Source: JAEHCY01 sp964519095 (GTDB lineage Bacteria; Pseudomonadota; Gammaproteobacteria; Chromatiales; Chromatiaceae). From it: a DNA stretch of 5,302 nt. Location of the stretch: positions 1-5,302 of the forward strand of contig CAZFHV010000204.1 in NCBI GenBank assembly GCA_964519095.1. Reading direction: 5' to 3'. The notes under the pieces are model-generated. The model saw only the letters and a list, made by a program, of their open reading frames with translations. It was not told the DNA's origin and did not search any database. This document shows, one piece after another, positions 1 to 5,302 of the stretch (position 1 is the stretch's first letter; each line of letters begins with the position of its first letter). Position numbers and translations under genes: made by a program.

Positions 1-405
1 AAGGGCGAGCTGGTGCACGCCCACCCGGACTTCCAGCTGGTGATCTCCTACAACCCCGGCTACCAGAGCCTGATGAAGGACCTCAAGACCTCCACCAAGC
101 AGCGCTTCGGGGCCCTGGATTTCACCTATCCCCACGCCGAGGTGGAGAGTGAGATCGTGGCCCACGAAGGGGGGGTCGACGCCAAGACTGCGGAGCGGCT
201 GGTGGCCATCGCCCAGCGCTCCCGCAACCTCAAGGGCCACGGGTTGGACGAGGGCATCTCCACCCGGCTGCTGGTGTACGCCGCCCAGCTCATCGTCAAG
301 GGCATTGAGCCCCAGGCCGCCTGCCAGATGGCCCTGGTGCGGCCCATCACCGACGACCCGGACATGCGCGACACCCTGGACGCGGCGGTCGGCACCTTCT
401 TCTGA
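1..405 (+). CDS. cbbQ: CbbQ, RuBisCO activase AAA+ ATPase (MoxR family), C-terminal part
   Basis: This is the last 134 codons of a gene entering from the left edge in frame 1 and ending at TGA 403-405; the Walker A and B motifs lie outside the window. The visible part has the strongly conserved CbbQ/NorQ block HPDFQLVISYNPGYQS (fragment residues 8-23), whose Asn18 is the likely sensor-1 residue. It continues into KDLKTSTKQRF, with Arg35 the probable arginine finger. The helical lid includes DEGISTRLLVYAAQLI, whose STR arginine fits sensor 2. Family members are about 265-275 residues, so roughly half is missing. CbbQ forms hexamers that use ATP to remodel inhibited RuBisCO together with CbbO. 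NorQ, the nitric oxide reductase accessory protein, is very similar. CbbQ is preferred because the next gene is a long CbbO-type protein, but the upstream RuBisCO genes that would settle it are not visible. Confidence 0.87.
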   Translation, partial: KGELVHAHPDFQLVISYNPGYQSLMKDLKTSTKQRFGALDFTYPHAEVESEIVAHEGGVDAKTAERLVAIAQRSRNLKGHGLDEGISTRLLVYAAQLIVKGIEPQAACQMALVRPITDDPDMRDTLDAAVGTFF

Positions 406-474
406 CACACGCCCTCGGACCCCGGCGAAGAGGGCGCCCAGCCCAGACCGAGCCACCGCCCCTCGAGCCCCGCG

Positions 475-479
475 AAGGA
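475..479 (+). promoter_or_regulatory. Ribosome binding site of cbbO
   Basis: AAGGA lies 8 nt before the ATG at 488. It decides the start: the open frame continues upstream to 149, but that part runs through the cbbQ coding region in another frame and has no comparable site. Confidence 0.7.
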
Positions 480-487
480 CCCCGTCC

Positions 488-2854
488 ATGACCATCGCGC
501 TCTCGGACTACATCCCCTGCATCCAGGACGAGGAGCACCAGGAGCACCTGCAGCTCCTCGAGTCCAGCTATCACGAGGCGGCGCGGCTGATGTCGCCACG
601 GGGCCTGGAGAACTACCTCCAAGGCCTCAAGGCCCTCTGTGCCCTGGGTAGGGGTCAGGACCTGGTGCTCGGCTACCTCCAGTCCATGCCGGCCGTGGCC
701 AAGGAGGTGGGCGAGGACATCCTTCCCGACACGGTGGAGGGGCTCATGAAGCTCTCCTCCCACACCTCGGGCACCGTCATCGCCCTCCTGGTGGCCAACC
801 TGCCCCTGGCGGCCCAGCGGCTGGGGGATGCGGACCTGGTGCGGGGCTTCCTCGGCCTAGTGCACCAGCTCGCGGCCAAGGCACCCCGGGGGCTGCGGCC
901 CATGCTGGAGAATCTCGACGAGCTCCTCTCCAAGCTCACCCTCGGGGGACTGCGCCGTTGGGCGCTGTGGGGTGCCCAGGCCCATGGCCGCGACTTCCAG
1001 GGCCAGGTGGCCTATTTCGGGCTCCAGACCGAGTCCTCCCGCGCCGTCTTGCAGAAGGAGCGCCGCGGGACCCTGTTCGTCGATCACCAGCGCAAGCTCA
1101 ACTTCTACCTGCGCGCCCTCTGGGGGCGGGCCTTCTTCATGCGTCCCACCTCGGGCGACTACGAGACCCGCCAGGGGTTGCGCCCCTTCATCGAGGACTG
1201 GTACCTGCACCTGCCCGATGCCTCCGACGAGTATCGAGGCATCCCGGGGATGGAGCTGTACCGGGCCGCGGCGGCCCATTGCGCCGCCCATATCGTGTAT
1301 ACGAGGGCGCCCCTTTCCGCCGAGCAGCTCACCCCCGTGCACATGAAGTGCATCGAGCTGTTCGAGGACGCCCGCGTGGAGCACCTGGCCATCGCCCAGT
1401 TCCCCGGGCTGCGCAAGCTCTGGCTGCGTTTCTTCAATGCGCCCTTGGGGGTGGAGGATGCCCCCAGCGAGCTTCACCCGGCGGTGGAGCTGATGGCGCG
1501 GCTGGCCCACGCGCTCCTCGATGAGGGCTACCGGGACGAGGAGTCCTTCATCAACGAGCTGGCCGATGGATTCCGGGCCGAGCTGCCGGAACGCTCCGGG
1601 AGCAACCGCCTGAGCTGGGACTGGGGGGTGACCCTTTACAACCAGTTGGGCGAGCGGGTGAGCTGGCCCAACCTGCGGCTGCTCGAGCAATTCCCCGTCC
1701 CCTATCGGGACGACAACCGCTATCTCTGGGCTTACAGCGAGGCCACCCACGGCGGGCGCGGGGTCGAGTATGTCCCGGCGAGCCAGCAGCAGGTGCGCAA
1801 GTACGTCTCCGCCCTGGAGCTGGCCAACGAGGTGGACGTGGAGACCGCCGGCGACGACGCCCAAGAGGTCTGGATCTGCGCCACCGAGTTCTTCCCCTAC
1901 GAGGACCAGGGGGTCAGCTTCAACGCCCTGGAGGGCAAGGAGCCGGTCTCCGATCCCTACCGCTACCCCGAATGGGACTACCAGGTGCAGCTCTACCGCC
2001 CGGACTGGGCCACGGTGATCGAGCGGCGCCAGCCCAAGGGGGACCCCGCGACCCTCGACGAGCTCCTGGTCAAGTATCGGCCCCTGGCCTCACGCATCCG
2101 CCACCTCATCGATGCCCTGCAGCCCCAGGGGGTGGTGCGCCGCCGCGGCTACGAGGAGGGGGAGGAGCTGGATCTCAACGCCGCGGTCCAGGCCCTGATC
2201 GACATCCGCCGCGGCATCCTGCCCGACCCGCGGTTGCAGATCCGCATCACCCGCCACATCCGCGACCTGGCGGTGCTGATCCTGATCGATCTGTCCGAGT
2301 CCACCAACGAGCGGGTCCACAAGGACGACCCCGAAAGCCCCACGGTGCTGGGACTCACCCGCGAGGCCACTGGGCTCCTCGCCTGGGCCATCGACTCCAT
2401 CGGCGACCCCTTCGCCATCCACGGCTTCGCCTCCGATGGCCGCCACGACGTGCAGTACTACCGCTTCAAGGACTTCGCCCAGCCCTACGACGAGCAGCCC
2501 AAGGCGCGCCTGGCGGGCATGAAGGGGGGGCTCTCCACCCGCATGGGAGCCGCCCTGCGCCACGCGGGCTGGCACCTGCGCCAGCAGCCTTCCCAGAAGA
2601 AGCTGGTGCTCTTGATCACCGACGGGGAGCCCGCCGACATCGACGAGCGCGACCCCAAGTACCTGCGGCAGGACACCAAGAAGGCGGTGGAGGACCTGGC
2701 CCAGATGGGCATCCACTGCTACTGCCTCACCCTCGACCCCCTCGCCGACCGCTACGTGGCGCGCATCTTCGGCGAGAACCGCTACGCCATCGTCGACCAG
2801 GTGGAGCGGCTACCGGAGCGCCTGCCCGCTGTGTTCGCGGCGATCACGGGCTGA
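488..2854 (+). CDS. cbbO: CbbO, RuBisCO activase adaptor with C-terminal VWA domain
   Basis: This 788-residue soluble protein is the partner of CbbQ. In characterised systems CbbO binds the CbbQ hexamer and uses its VWA metal site to recognise RuBisCO, so that CbbQ can eject tight-binding sugar phosphates. The N-terminal half is alpha-helical and family-specific, with ELFEDARVE near residues 290-298, a motif shared with NorD-type proteins. The C-terminal VWA domain has a complete MIDAS: DLSES at 601-605, Thr684 in GLSTRMG, and Asp712 in ITDGEP. It ends in a typical NorD/CbbO tail (RIFGENRYAIV, then RLPERLP). I see no signal peptide or membrane segment. ATG 488 is chosen for its ribosome binding site and because the protein then begins with family-like sequence (MTIALSDYI). 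It follows cbbQ by 82 nt with no obvious terminator, so the two are probably co-transcribed. NorD is the alternative, but NorD proteins are usually shorter (about 600-650 residues). Confidence 0.87.
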   Translation: MTIALSDYIPCIQDEEHQEHLQLLESSYHEAARLMSPRGLENYLQGLKALCALGRGQDLVLGYLQSMPAVAKEVGEDILPDTVEGLMKLSSHTSGTVIALLVANLPLAAQRLGDADLVRGFLGLVHQLAAKAPRGLRPMLENLDELLSKLTLGGLRRWALWGAQAHGRDFQGQVAYFGLQTESSRAVLQKERRGTLFVDHQRKLNFYLRALWGRAFFMRPTSGDYETRQGLRPFIEDWYLHLPDASDEYRGIPGMELYRAAAAHCAAHIVYTRAPLSAEQLTPVHMKCIELFEDARVEHLAIAQFPGLRKLWLRFFNAPLGVEDAPSELHPAVELMARLAHALLDEGYRDEESFINELADGFRAELPERSGSNRLSWDWGVTLYNQLGERVSWPNLRLLEQFPVPYRDDNRYLWAYSEATHGGRGVEYVPASQQQVRKYVSALELANEVDVETAGDDAQEVWICATEFFPYEDQGVSFNALEGKEPVSDPYRYPEWDYQVQLYRPDWATVIERRQPKGDPATLDELLVKYRPLASRIRHLIDALQPQGVVRRRGYEEGEELDLNAAVQALIDIRRGILPDPRLQIRITRHIRDLAVLILIDLSESTNERVHKDDPESPTVLGLTREATGLLAWAIDSIGDPFAIHGFASDGRHDVQYYRFKDFAQPYDEQPKARLAGMKGGLSTRMGAALRHAGWHLRQQPSQKKLVLLITDGEPADIDERDPKYLRQDTKKAVEDLAQMGIHCYCLTLDPLADRYVARIFGENRYAIVDQVERLPERLPAVFAAITG

Positions 2855-2887
2855 ACGCAGAGCCGGCGAGGACCCCCACCACCCCCC

Positions 2888-3343
2888 TCAGGGCCGCCAG
2901 CGGCCCTCGGCGTCGCGATCGGAGGATCGCTCCTCCACCCAGCGCTCCCCCGCGGGGGTGAGCTCCTTCTTCCAGAAGGGGGCGCGGGTCTTGAGGTAGT
3001 CGATGAGGAACTCGCAGGCGCGGAAGGCCTCCCCGCGGTGGCGGCTGGTGACGGCCACCAGCACGATGGGGTCCTCGGGCCTGAGCTCGCCCACCCGGTG
3101 GACGATGCGCGCCCCCAGGAGATCCCAGCGCCCGCGCGCCTCTTCCAGGATGGCGGTGAGGGCCTTCTCGGTCATGCCGGGGTAGTGCTCGAGCAGCATG
3201 CGGGTGACGGGCTGGCCGTCGTTGAGGTCGCGCATCAGGCCCAGGAAGCTCACCAGGGCCCCCACCCCGGGGTTGCCGGCGTAGAGGCGAGCCTGCTCGG
3301 CCGCGACGTCGAAGGGCTCGCTCTGGACCGAGACGCTGAACAT
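2888..3343 (-). CDS. moaE: Molybdopterin synthase catalytic (large) subunit MoaE
   Basis: This cytoplasmic protein of 151 residues is close to the 150 of E. coli MoaE and aligns along its length. MoaE with MoaD converts cyclic pyranopterin monophosphate to molybdopterin by adding two dithiolene sulfurs. Visible signatures are LEHYPGMTEKAL (51-62), HRVGEL (82-87), SRHRGEAF (100-107) and DYLKTRAPFWKKE (115-127). Lys118 and Lys125 correspond to the active-site lysines 119 and 126 of E. coli MoaE, and Arg38 to its Arg39, so the enzyme should be active. The ATG (3343-3341) lies 2 nt after the moaD stop. The upstream sequence has no strong ribosome binding site, so translation is probably coupled to moaD. 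It is the last gene of the minus-strand operon, and its stop faces the cbbO stop across 33 nt. Confidence 0.96.
   Translation of the reverse strand: MFSVSVQSEPFDVAAEQARLYAGNPGVGALVSFLGLMRDLNDGQPVTRMLLEHYPGMTEKALTAILEEARGRWDLLGARIVHRVGELRPEDPIVLVAVTSRHRGEAFRACEFLIDYLKTRAPFWKKELTPAGERWVEERSSDRDAEGRWRP
2890..2907. terminator. Possible hairpin terminator between convergent cbbO and moaE
   Basis: A perfect 7-bp GC-rich inverted repeat (AGGGCCG, loop CCAG, CGGCCCT) begins at the last base of the moaE stop codon and extends into the moaE 3' coding end, 35 nt after the cbbO stop. A second 6-bp stem (GGAGGA, loop TCGC, TCCTCC) follows at 2921-2936. As a symmetric structure between convergent genes it could serve both strands. 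No T-run follows on either strand, so it is not a canonical intrinsic terminator and may simply be coding sequence with chance symmetry. Confidence 0.3.
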
Positions 3344-3345
3344 GC

Positions 3346-3597
3346 TCAGCCGCCGGTCACGGGTGGGAAGAAGGCGACTTCGTCACCGTCGCGGATGGGC
3401 GTCTCGCGGCTGGCCAGCTCCTGGTTCACCGCCACCAGCACCGCCTCTCCCTCGATCAGTGCCTCTCGCCAGGCCCCGCCCCGGCCCTGGAGACGGGCGA
3501 CCAGGCCGGCCACATCGGCGATGCCCTGGGCCTCCAGGTCCTCCGCGCCGCAACCCAGGGTCTCGCGCAGGCGGGCGAAGTAGCGCACCTGGATCAT
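3346..3597 (-). CDS. moaD: Molybdopterin synthase sulfur-carrier (small) subunit MoaD
   Basis: This 83-residue ubiquitin-like beta-grasp protein has the usual MoaD length (about 80). It starts MIQVRYFARLRE and ends DGDEVAFFPPVTGG. The C-terminal Gly82-Gly83 is the hallmark of the family: it is adenylated by MoeB, converted to a thiocarboxylate, and inserted into the MoaE active site to donate sulfur. No MoeB gene is in the window. The ATG (3597-3595) overlaps the moeA stop as ATGA and is not preceded by a clear ribosome binding site, which indicates translational coupling. The open frame extends further upstream to 4002, but that part lies inside moeA in another frame and is rich in Pro, Arg and Gly, so it is a shadow. 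moaE follows after 2 nt, giving co-expression of the two subunits. Confidence 0.95.
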   Translation of the reverse strand: MIQVRYFARLRETLGCGAEDLEAQGIADVAGLVARLQGRGGAWREALIEGEAVLVAVNQELASRETPIRDGDEVAFFPPVTGG

Positions 3598-4850
3598 GCC
3601 AGCAGCTCGCTGAAGGGGAGGAAGTCGACCGAATCGCCCCGCGCGAGCGCCTGGCCCTCGGGGATCACCGCCAGCCCGCTGGCCCAGGCCACCGAGCTCA
3701 GCACCCCGGAGGAGCGGCTGGGGTAGACCTGGACCCACAGCCCCCCGTCCGTCCCCCGCTCCAGCCGGGCGCGGACGTATTCCCGGCGCTTGTCCGGTCG
3801 GGTCCAGTCGAAGTCGACGGGGAGCCGCAGCGGTGGGGGTGTCACCTCCCCCGCCACCCCCTGCAGGCGCAGGATGAAGGGGCGGGCGAACAGGCAGAAG
3901 GTGACGAACACCGACACCGGATTGCCGGGCATGCCGATGAAGGGGGTGCCCTCGATGTGGCCGAAGGCCAGGGGTTTGCCGGGGCGGATGGCGATCTTCC
4001 ACAGCTCCAGCGACCCCAGCCGCTCCACCGCGGGCTTGAGGTGATCCTCCTCCCCCACCGAGACGCCGCCGGAGGCGAGCACCAGGTCGGAGCTCGCCGC
4101 CGCGTCGAGCAGGGCCTCGCAGGTGGCCTCCAGGGTGTCTGCCACCAAGCGCGGGCCCTGAACCTCGCAGCCCAGGCCCTGCAACAGCCCGGTGAGGGTG
4201 AACTGATTGGAGTTGTAGATCTGCCCCGGCCCCAGGGGCTCCCCCGGCGGCCGCAGCTCGTCCCCGGTGGAGAGGATCGCCACCCTCAGCCTTCGGTACA
4301 CCCGGAGCTCCGCTATCCCCACCGAGGCCGCGAGCCCCAGGTGCTGGGGCTGCAGGCGGGTGCCGGCGGTGAGGATCTCCTGGTCCCGGCGGATGTCCTC
4401 ACCGGCGCGGCGGATGTTGGCGCCCTCCTTCGTGGCGGGAACCACCACCCAATCCGGCCCCGCCTCGCAAACTTCCTGGATCGCCACTGCATCGGCACCG
4501 GGCGGGACGGGGGCGCCGGTGAAGATCCGGGCCGCGGTGCCGGGCCCGAGGGGCGCGCCCACCCCCCCGGCGGGGATGCGCTGGGCGAGGGTCAGGCGGG
4601 TGCACTCGCCGGTGAGATCGGCGGTGCGGACCGCGTAGCCGTCCATGGCGCTGTTGTCCCAGGCGGGGACATTGATACTGCTTCGTACCCCTTCCGCGAG
4701 GACCCTGCCGAGGGCGGCGGCGGTGGCCACCCGCTCGGTCTCCCCCAGGGGACGGGCGTGCGCCAGCAAGAACTCCAGGGCCGCCTCGAAGGAGACCAAG
4801 CCCCCTGGGGCCGAAGAGCAGCAGTCGTGCGCGGGAATGGGGTGCTTCAT
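3594..4850 (-). CDS. moeA: Molybdopterin molybdenumtransferase MoeA
   Basis: This 418-residue protein (E. coli MoeA has 411) inserts molybdate into adenylylated molybdopterin to give active molybdenum cofactor in the cytoplasm. Conserved blocks run in the family order: VPAWDNSAMDGYAVR (61-75), with Asp65 equivalent to E. coli Asp59; IFTGAPVPPGADAV (109-122); the MPT-binding-type domain with ILSTGDEL (192-199), GQIYNSNQ and ASGGVSVGEEDH (259-270); IRPGKPLAFG (288-297) and GMPGNPVS (306-313). The C-terminal domain IV includes RREYVRARL. No motif is missing. The ATG at 4850 is chosen over an in-frame TTG at 4880, because the latter falls inside the best promoter match and gives an unusual N-terminus. 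The ribosome binding site is weak. The N-terminus carries a short His/Cys stretch (HDCC at 8-11) before the conserved fold. It is the first gene of moeA-moaD-moaE and overlaps moaD by 4 nt. Confidence 0.96.
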   Translation of the reverse strand: MKHPIPAHDCCSSAPGGLVSFEAALEFLLAHARPLGETERVATAAALGRVLAEGVRSSINVPAWDNSAMDGYAVRTADLTGECTRLTLAQRIPAGGVGAPLGPGTAARIFTGAPVPPGADAVAIQEVCEAGPDWVVVPATKEGANIRRAGEDIRRDQEILTAGTRLQPQHLGLAASVGIAELRVYRRLRVAILSTGDELRPPGEPLGPGQIYNSNQFTLTGLLQGLGCEVQGPRLVADTLEATCEALLDAAASSDLVLASGGVSVGEEDHLKPAVERLGSLELWKIAIRPGKPLAFGHIEGTPFIGMPGNPVSVFVTFCLFARPFILRLQGVAGEVTPPPLRLPVDFDWTRPDKRREYVRARLERGTDGGLWVQVYPSRSSGVLSSVAWASGLAVIPEGQALARGDSVDFLPFSELLA

Positions 4851-4878
4851 GAGTGCGAGCGGCCTGGGACCGGGCCTC

Positions 4879-4908
4879 AAGATAAGCGCTGCCGGTGCCT
4901 CTTGTCAC
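4879..4908 (-). promoter_or_regulatory. Candidate sigma-70 promoter for moeA-moaD-moaE
   Basis: On the minus strand, GTGACA (4908-4903, 5 of 6 to TTGACA) is followed after 18 nt by TATCTT (4884-4879, 4 of 6 to TATAAT). Transcription would start near 4872, about 20 nt before the moeA ATG. I see no molybdate riboswitch (Moco RNA) in such a short leader. Confidence 0.4.
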
Positions 4909-4920
4909 CCTCGCGCCGCG

Positions 4921-4950
4921 GTGCCGCCGTCCAAACGATCGGGTTACAAT
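4921..4950 (+). promoter_or_regulatory. Candidate promoter for hemE
   Basis: TACAAT at 4945-4950 matches the -10 consensus in 5 of 6 positions and stands out in a GC-rich region. The -35 is poor: GTGCCG at 4921-4926, 18 nt upstream, matches 3 of 6. A start near 4957 would give a leader of about 60 nt containing the hairpin at 4962-4994. Weak -35 boxes are common in GC-rich genomes, so the call rests on the -10 alone. Confidence 0.35.
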
Positions 4951-4961
4951 CCGGGTCACCC

Positions 4962-4994
4962 AGGGGGGCGCGGTGCTGGCGCCGCGCCGCCCCT
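4962..4994 (+). repeat. Inverted repeat (strong hairpin) in the hemE 5' leader
   Basis: AGGGG plus GGCGCGG (4962-4973) can pair with CCGCGCC and CCCCT (4982-4988 and 4990-4994), leaving one bulged G at 4989 and an 8-nt loop. That is 12 base pairs, almost all GC, ending 24 nt before the hemE GTG. There is no following T-run, so it is not a standard terminator. It could stabilise the mRNA or modulate expression, or merely reflect high GC content. Confidence 0.5.
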
Positions 4995-5005
4995 TCCCGG
5001 CCCAT

Positions 5006-5009
5006 AGGA
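5006..5009 (+). promoter_or_regulatory. Ribosome binding site of hemE
   Basis: AGGA stands 9 nt before the GTG at 5019 and supports that codon as the start. No ATG lies in frame nearby upstream. Confidence 0.6.
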
Positions 5010-5018
5010 TTCCCGCCC

Positions 5019-5302
5019 GTGACCCCACTGCAGAACGACCGGCTGCTCCGCGCCCTGCTCCGCGAGCCCCTGGACGTCACGCCGGTGTGGATGATGCGCC
5101 AGGCGGGCCGGTATCTGCCCGAATACCGGGAGACCCGGCGGCGGGCCGGCGACTTTCTCACCCTCTGCCAGACCCCGGAGCTGGCCTGTGAGGTCACGCT
5201 CCAGCCCCTGGCCCGCTACCCCCTGGATGCGGCCATCCTCTTCTCCGACATCCTCACCGTCCCCGACGCCATGGGCCTGGGTCTGTACTTCAGCGAGGGG
5301 GA
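5019..5302 (+). CDS. hemE: Uroporphyrinogen decarboxylase HemE, N-terminal part
   Basis: The first 94 codons and two further bases are present before the window ends; the full protein is about 355 residues. HemE removes four carboxyl groups from uroporphyrinogen III to give coproporphyrinogen III in cytoplasmic haem synthesis. The N-terminus reads TPLQNDRLLRALLREP, then VTPVWMMRQAGRYLPEYRETR with Arg27 and Arg31 in the substrate-binding RQAGR motif. ILFSDILTVPDAMGLGL follows, with Asp77 matching the catalytic Asp86 of the human enzyme. The start is GTG, chosen because an AGGA site sits at the right distance and because the protein then begins at the family's usual position, a few residues before the conserved NDR. 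The frame stays open to the edge. It is divergent from moeA and has its own candidate promoter. Confidence 0.97.
   Translation, partial: MTPLQNDRLLRALLREPLDVTPVWMMRQAGRYLPEYRETRRRAGDFLTLCQTPELACEVTLQPLARYPLDAAILFSDILTVPDAMGLGLYFSEG

Noticed and set aside
149..487. Longer cbbO starting upstream at 149
   Set aside because: The upstream part overlaps cbbQ in another frame, has off-frame composition rich in Arg, Ser and Pro, and lacks a ribosome binding site. ATG 488 has AAGGA at good spacing.
406..487. Possible promoter or terminator between cbbQ and cbbO
   Set aside because: The 82-nt gap has an 8-bp palindrome (GGGCGCCC, 432-439) but no hairpin with a T-run and no -10-like box, so I treat it as an intra-operon spacer.
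857..1864. Long open frame of 335 codons antisense to cbbO
   Set aside because: It lies entirely opposite strongly conserved cbbO coding sequence. Its translation is low-complexity, rich in Gly, Leu and Val, with no recognisable domain. Such antisense frames are common in GC-rich genes.
1972..2961. Plus-strand open frame overlapping the cbbO 3' half and running past its stop
   Set aside because: The translation is mostly Pro, Arg, Gly and His, typical of an off-frame reading of GC-rich DNA, and it covers the VWA domain that is clearly coded in the other frame.
3038..3583. Plus-strand open frame of 181 codons opposite moaE and moaD
   Set aside because: It is antisense to two well-supported conserved genes, and its translation resembles no known protein.
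4851..4880. moeA start at TTG 4880
   Set aside because: No ribosome binding site precedes it, and the codon overlaps the candidate -10 box. ATG 4850 gives the usual family length.
1..5302. Mobile elements, CRISPR, tRNA/rRNA or a novel system
   Set aside because: Almost all bases are explained by five conserved metabolic genes and short spacers. I saw no transposase, direct-repeat array, cloverleaf-like sequence or gene of unknown family.

Overview
The window comes from a GC-rich proteobacterium, most likely a gammaproteobacterium able to fix CO2 by the Calvin cycle. The evidence is the end of a CbbQ/CbbO RuBisCO-activase operon on one side and a HemE N-terminus with the typical gammaproteobacterial pattern (NDR near the start, then RQAGRYLPEYR and LFSDILTVPDAMGLGL) on the other. 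A sulfur-oxidising or phototrophic autotroph would fit, but nothing in the window fixes the genus.

Layout. (1) Bases 1-405, plus strand: the C-terminal half of a MoxR-type AAA+ ATPase, CbbQ, cut by the window edge. (2) Bases 488-2854, plus strand: a complete 788-residue von Willebrand factor A protein, CbbO, starting 82 nt after cbbQ behind a good ribosome binding site. (3) Bases 2888-4850, minus strand: a compact molybdenum-cofactor operon transcribed moeA-moaD-moaE. It converges on cbbO with 33 nt between the stop codons. moeA and moaD overlap by ATGA, and moaD and moaE are 2 nt apart. (4) Bases 4851-5018: a 168-bp divergent intergenic region with a candidate promoter for each side and a strong potential hairpin in the hemE leader. 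(5) Bases 5019-5302, plus strand: the first 94 codons of hemE (uroporphyrinogen decarboxylase), starting at GTG and cut by the window edge.

How they work together. CbbQ and CbbO form a RuBisCO activase that removes inhibitory sugar phosphates from RuBisCO. CbbQ is the ATPase motor and CbbO the adaptor, using its MIDAS metal site. The minus-strand operon covers the late steps of molybdenum-cofactor synthesis: MoaD and MoaE form molybdopterin synthase, and MoeA inserts molybdate. The earlier genes (moaA, moaC) and the adenylating enzymes (moeB, mogA/moaB) are not in the window. HemE begins the coproporphyrinogen branch of tetrapyrrole synthesis. The three blocks are separate transcription units, and I see no functional link beyond adjacency. 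All genes look intact apart from the two cut by the edges. I found no mobile element, CRISPR array, tRNA, rRNA or unknown gene, so this looks like ordinary core and metabolic sequence, not a new system.
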